From contig JALHTN010000004.1 in assembly GCA_022865865.1 (NCBI GenBank), positions 1 through 6,418 of the forward strand: a stretch of 6,418 bases of DNA, given 5' to 3'. This document shows, piece by piece, positions 5,684 to 6,418 of the stretch. How positions within the stretch are numbered: position 1 is the first letter of the stretch; the number at the start of each line of letters is the position of its first letter. A program made the position numbers and the translations under genes. A model generated the notes under the pieces. It searched no databases, was not told the origin of the DNA, and saw only the letters and a list, made by a program, of their open reading frames with translations. Origin of the DNA: Anaerolineales bacterium (GTDB lineage: Bacteria > Chloroflexota > Anaerolineae > Anaerolineales > UBA4823).

Positions 5684-5714
5684 TTGAAAGAATGCAAAGA
5701 GGTATTAATATACT
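5684..5714 (+). promoter_or_regulatory. Candidate promoter of the small membrane protein gene
   Basis: TTGAAA (5684-5689) and TATACT (5709-5714) are separated by 19 bases, slightly long. Each box matches five of six consensus bases. Transcription would start near 5721, giving a leader of about 33 bases that includes the ribosome site. Confidence 0.4.
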
Positions 5715-5737
5715 CAAGACATTAAGTGTAAACTACA

Positions 5738-5745
5738 AAAGGAGG
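5738..5745 (+). promoter_or_regulatory. Strong ribosome binding site of the small membrane protein gene
   Basis: AAAGGAGG lies eight bases before ATG 5754, the strongest ribosome site in the window. It supports this short frame as a real gene. Confidence 0.88.
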
Positions 5746-5753
5746 ATTCTACA

Positions 5754-6056
5754 ATGGAAGAGCCAAGAAACGAAGTTGAAAAACAGATGGCAGAAGAGGT
5801 AGAAAAACGAGTGACTAAAGGGGTGACCTCGGGAGTTACCATTCTGGTCACAGTCATCGTGACTTTTGTCATTTCGATAGTCGTGTTCAAGTTCGTGTGG
5901 GCGTGGGTCGTCCCCGACCTGTTCCCCGGAGCGGTCGAAGAGGGTCTGATTGTCGCAGACCTGACATGGCTCGCCTCGTTGAAATTAGCCGTGCTTGTGG
6001 CGTCGCTGAGCGGCCTTTATCCCGCACTCACCGAAGCCTTCAATCGCCGGTCGTGA
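5754..6056 (+). CDS. Small two-segment membrane protein, unknown function
   Basis: This 100-residue protein could not be assigned to a family. Residues 1-22 are highly charged, with hydrophobic residues spaced four apart (V8, M12, V16, V20), suggesting an amphipathic or coiled-coil helix. A long Val/Thr/Ile-rich segment with the repetitive 'TKGVTSGVTILVTVIVTFV' runs into the first membrane helix (about 26-54, ending 'VWAWVVP'). A short acidic loop 'DLFPGAVEEG' follows, then a second helix (about 70-94) and a basic end 'NRRS'. With both termini on the same side it is a helical hairpin. The perfect ribosome site, complete frame and charge pattern support a real gene. Small size and two helices recall holins or small membrane partner proteins, but nothing identifies it as either. 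It stands 211 bases after the DUF4386 gene and 74 before the SnoaL-like gene, with which it may share a transcript. Confidence 0.8.
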   Translation: MEEPRNEVEKQMAEEVEKRVTKGVTSGVTILVTVIVTFVISIVVFKFVWAWVVPDLFPGAVEEGLIVADLTWLASLKLAVLVASLSGLYPALTEAFNRRS

Positions 6057-6107
6057 TTGACAGCCACAGACTGCACCCAGCAGTGTAGCCTCGCTAAAGA
6101 TAAAAAA

Positions 6108-6123
6108 AATAATGAAAAAGGAG
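6108..6123 (+). promoter_or_regulatory. Ribosome site and possible -10 box of the SnoaL-like gene
   Basis: AAAGGAG (6117-6123) lies seven bases before ATG 6131 and fixes the start. AATAAT (6108-6113) just upstream matches five of six -10 bases, but no good -35 box stands at the right distance. A perfect TTGACA at 6057-6062 is too far away (45-base gap). The ribosome site is secure; a separate promoter is not. Confidence 0.75.
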
Positions 6124-6130
6124 ATATACA

Positions 6131-6418
6131 ATGTCATTGGAAGAGAATAAGGCGATTGTTCGCGGATTTATTGAAGCCTACAATAAGCGAAACATAGACT
6201 CATTAGATGAGTTTGTGGCACCAGATTATGTTGACCACGCCAATAACATTCAAGGTCTGGAAGGCCTCAAACAAATAATGAACATGGGTCTCAAAGGAGT
6301 TCCCGATTGGCATGAAACTATTGAAGATATCATTGCTGAAGGGGATAAGGTGTGGGTTAGTCTTGCATATACGGGGACCCATACAGGTGAAATGTTTGGA
6401 ATAACCCCTACTGGCAAT
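6131..6418 (+). CDS. SnoaL-like / ester cyclase family protein, N-terminal part (cut by window end)
   Basis: This is a small cytosolic protein of the SnoaL-like fold (NTF2-like cone of helices and a curved sheet). Named members close polyketide rings, but most bacterial homologues annotated 'ester cyclase' have no known reaction. The frame is open from ATG 6131 to the window edge, giving 96 residues of a family usually about 130-145 long. Typical features are the N-terminal helix 'ENKAIVRGFIEAYNKRNIDS' (5-24), 'FVAPDYVDH' (28-36, with the Asp/His commonly seen in the pocket), 'GLEGLKQIM' (42-50), 'ETIEDIIAEGDKVWV' (62-76) and 'GTHTGEMFGITPTGN' (82-96). The last strand and helix are missing. 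It follows the small membrane protein after 74 bases without a clear terminator, so co-transcription is possible. No polyketide synthase genes are visible, so a role in polyketide synthesis is not supported here. Confidence 0.9.
   Translation, partial: MSLEENKAIVRGFIEAYNKRNIDSLDEFVAPDYVDHANNIQGLEGLKQIMNMGLKGVPDWHETIEDIIAEGDKVWVSLAYTGTHTGEMFGITPTGN

Noticed and set aside
6057..6062. Perfect TTGACA -35 box after the small membrane protein gene
   Set aside because: No -10-like box lies 15-19 bases downstream; the nearest one is about 45 bases away.

Overview
The window looks like a piece of a Chloroflexota genome, probably Anaerolineae-like. This rests on protein families rather than any marker gene: a roughly 900-residue MalT-type LuxR regulator with the 'WYRYHHLFADLLR' signature, a DUF4386 membrane protein and a SnoaL-like protein next to each other. 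Promoter layout fits too: two genes have a -10 box seven bases before the start codon, as expected for leaderless mRNAs. The assignment is an inference. Coding GC is moderate (62% in 4081-4140), with a clearly AT-richer stretch over the DUF4386 gene (35% in 5101-5160).

Layout: (1) 1-468, minus strand, the N-terminal 156 residues of an aldo/keto reductase, cut by the window edge. (2) 469-1134, a 666-base gap. Its left part is AT-rich and holds the reductase promoter; its right part (about 806-999) is GC-richer and folds into a run of abutting hairpins ending in a terminator-like stem, a candidate structured RNA. (3) 1135-1911, a CruF/DUF422 carotenoid hydratase-like membrane protein. (4) 1991-4693, a MalT-like STAND ATPase with a LuxR helix-turn-helix. 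(5) A strong intrinsic terminator at 4735-4763. (6) 4832-5542, a DUF4386 membrane protein. (7) 5754-6056, a 100-residue two-segment membrane protein of unknown function. (8) 6131-6418, the first 96 residues of a SnoaL-like protein, cut by the window edge.

There is no obvious single pathway. Genes from 1135 onward all point right, but most seem to have their own promoter, so they look like independent units rather than one operon. The most plausible functional link is the regulator with the downstream DUF4386 gene, separated by a terminator and a 21-base-phased direct repeat; this is not demonstrated. The small membrane protein and the SnoaL-like gene have no terminator between them and could be co-transcribed. 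No CRISPR array, insertion sequence, intact tRNA or rRNA was found. The items most worth a second look are the structured intergenic segment, the paired leaderless promoters, and the unrecognised small membrane protein.
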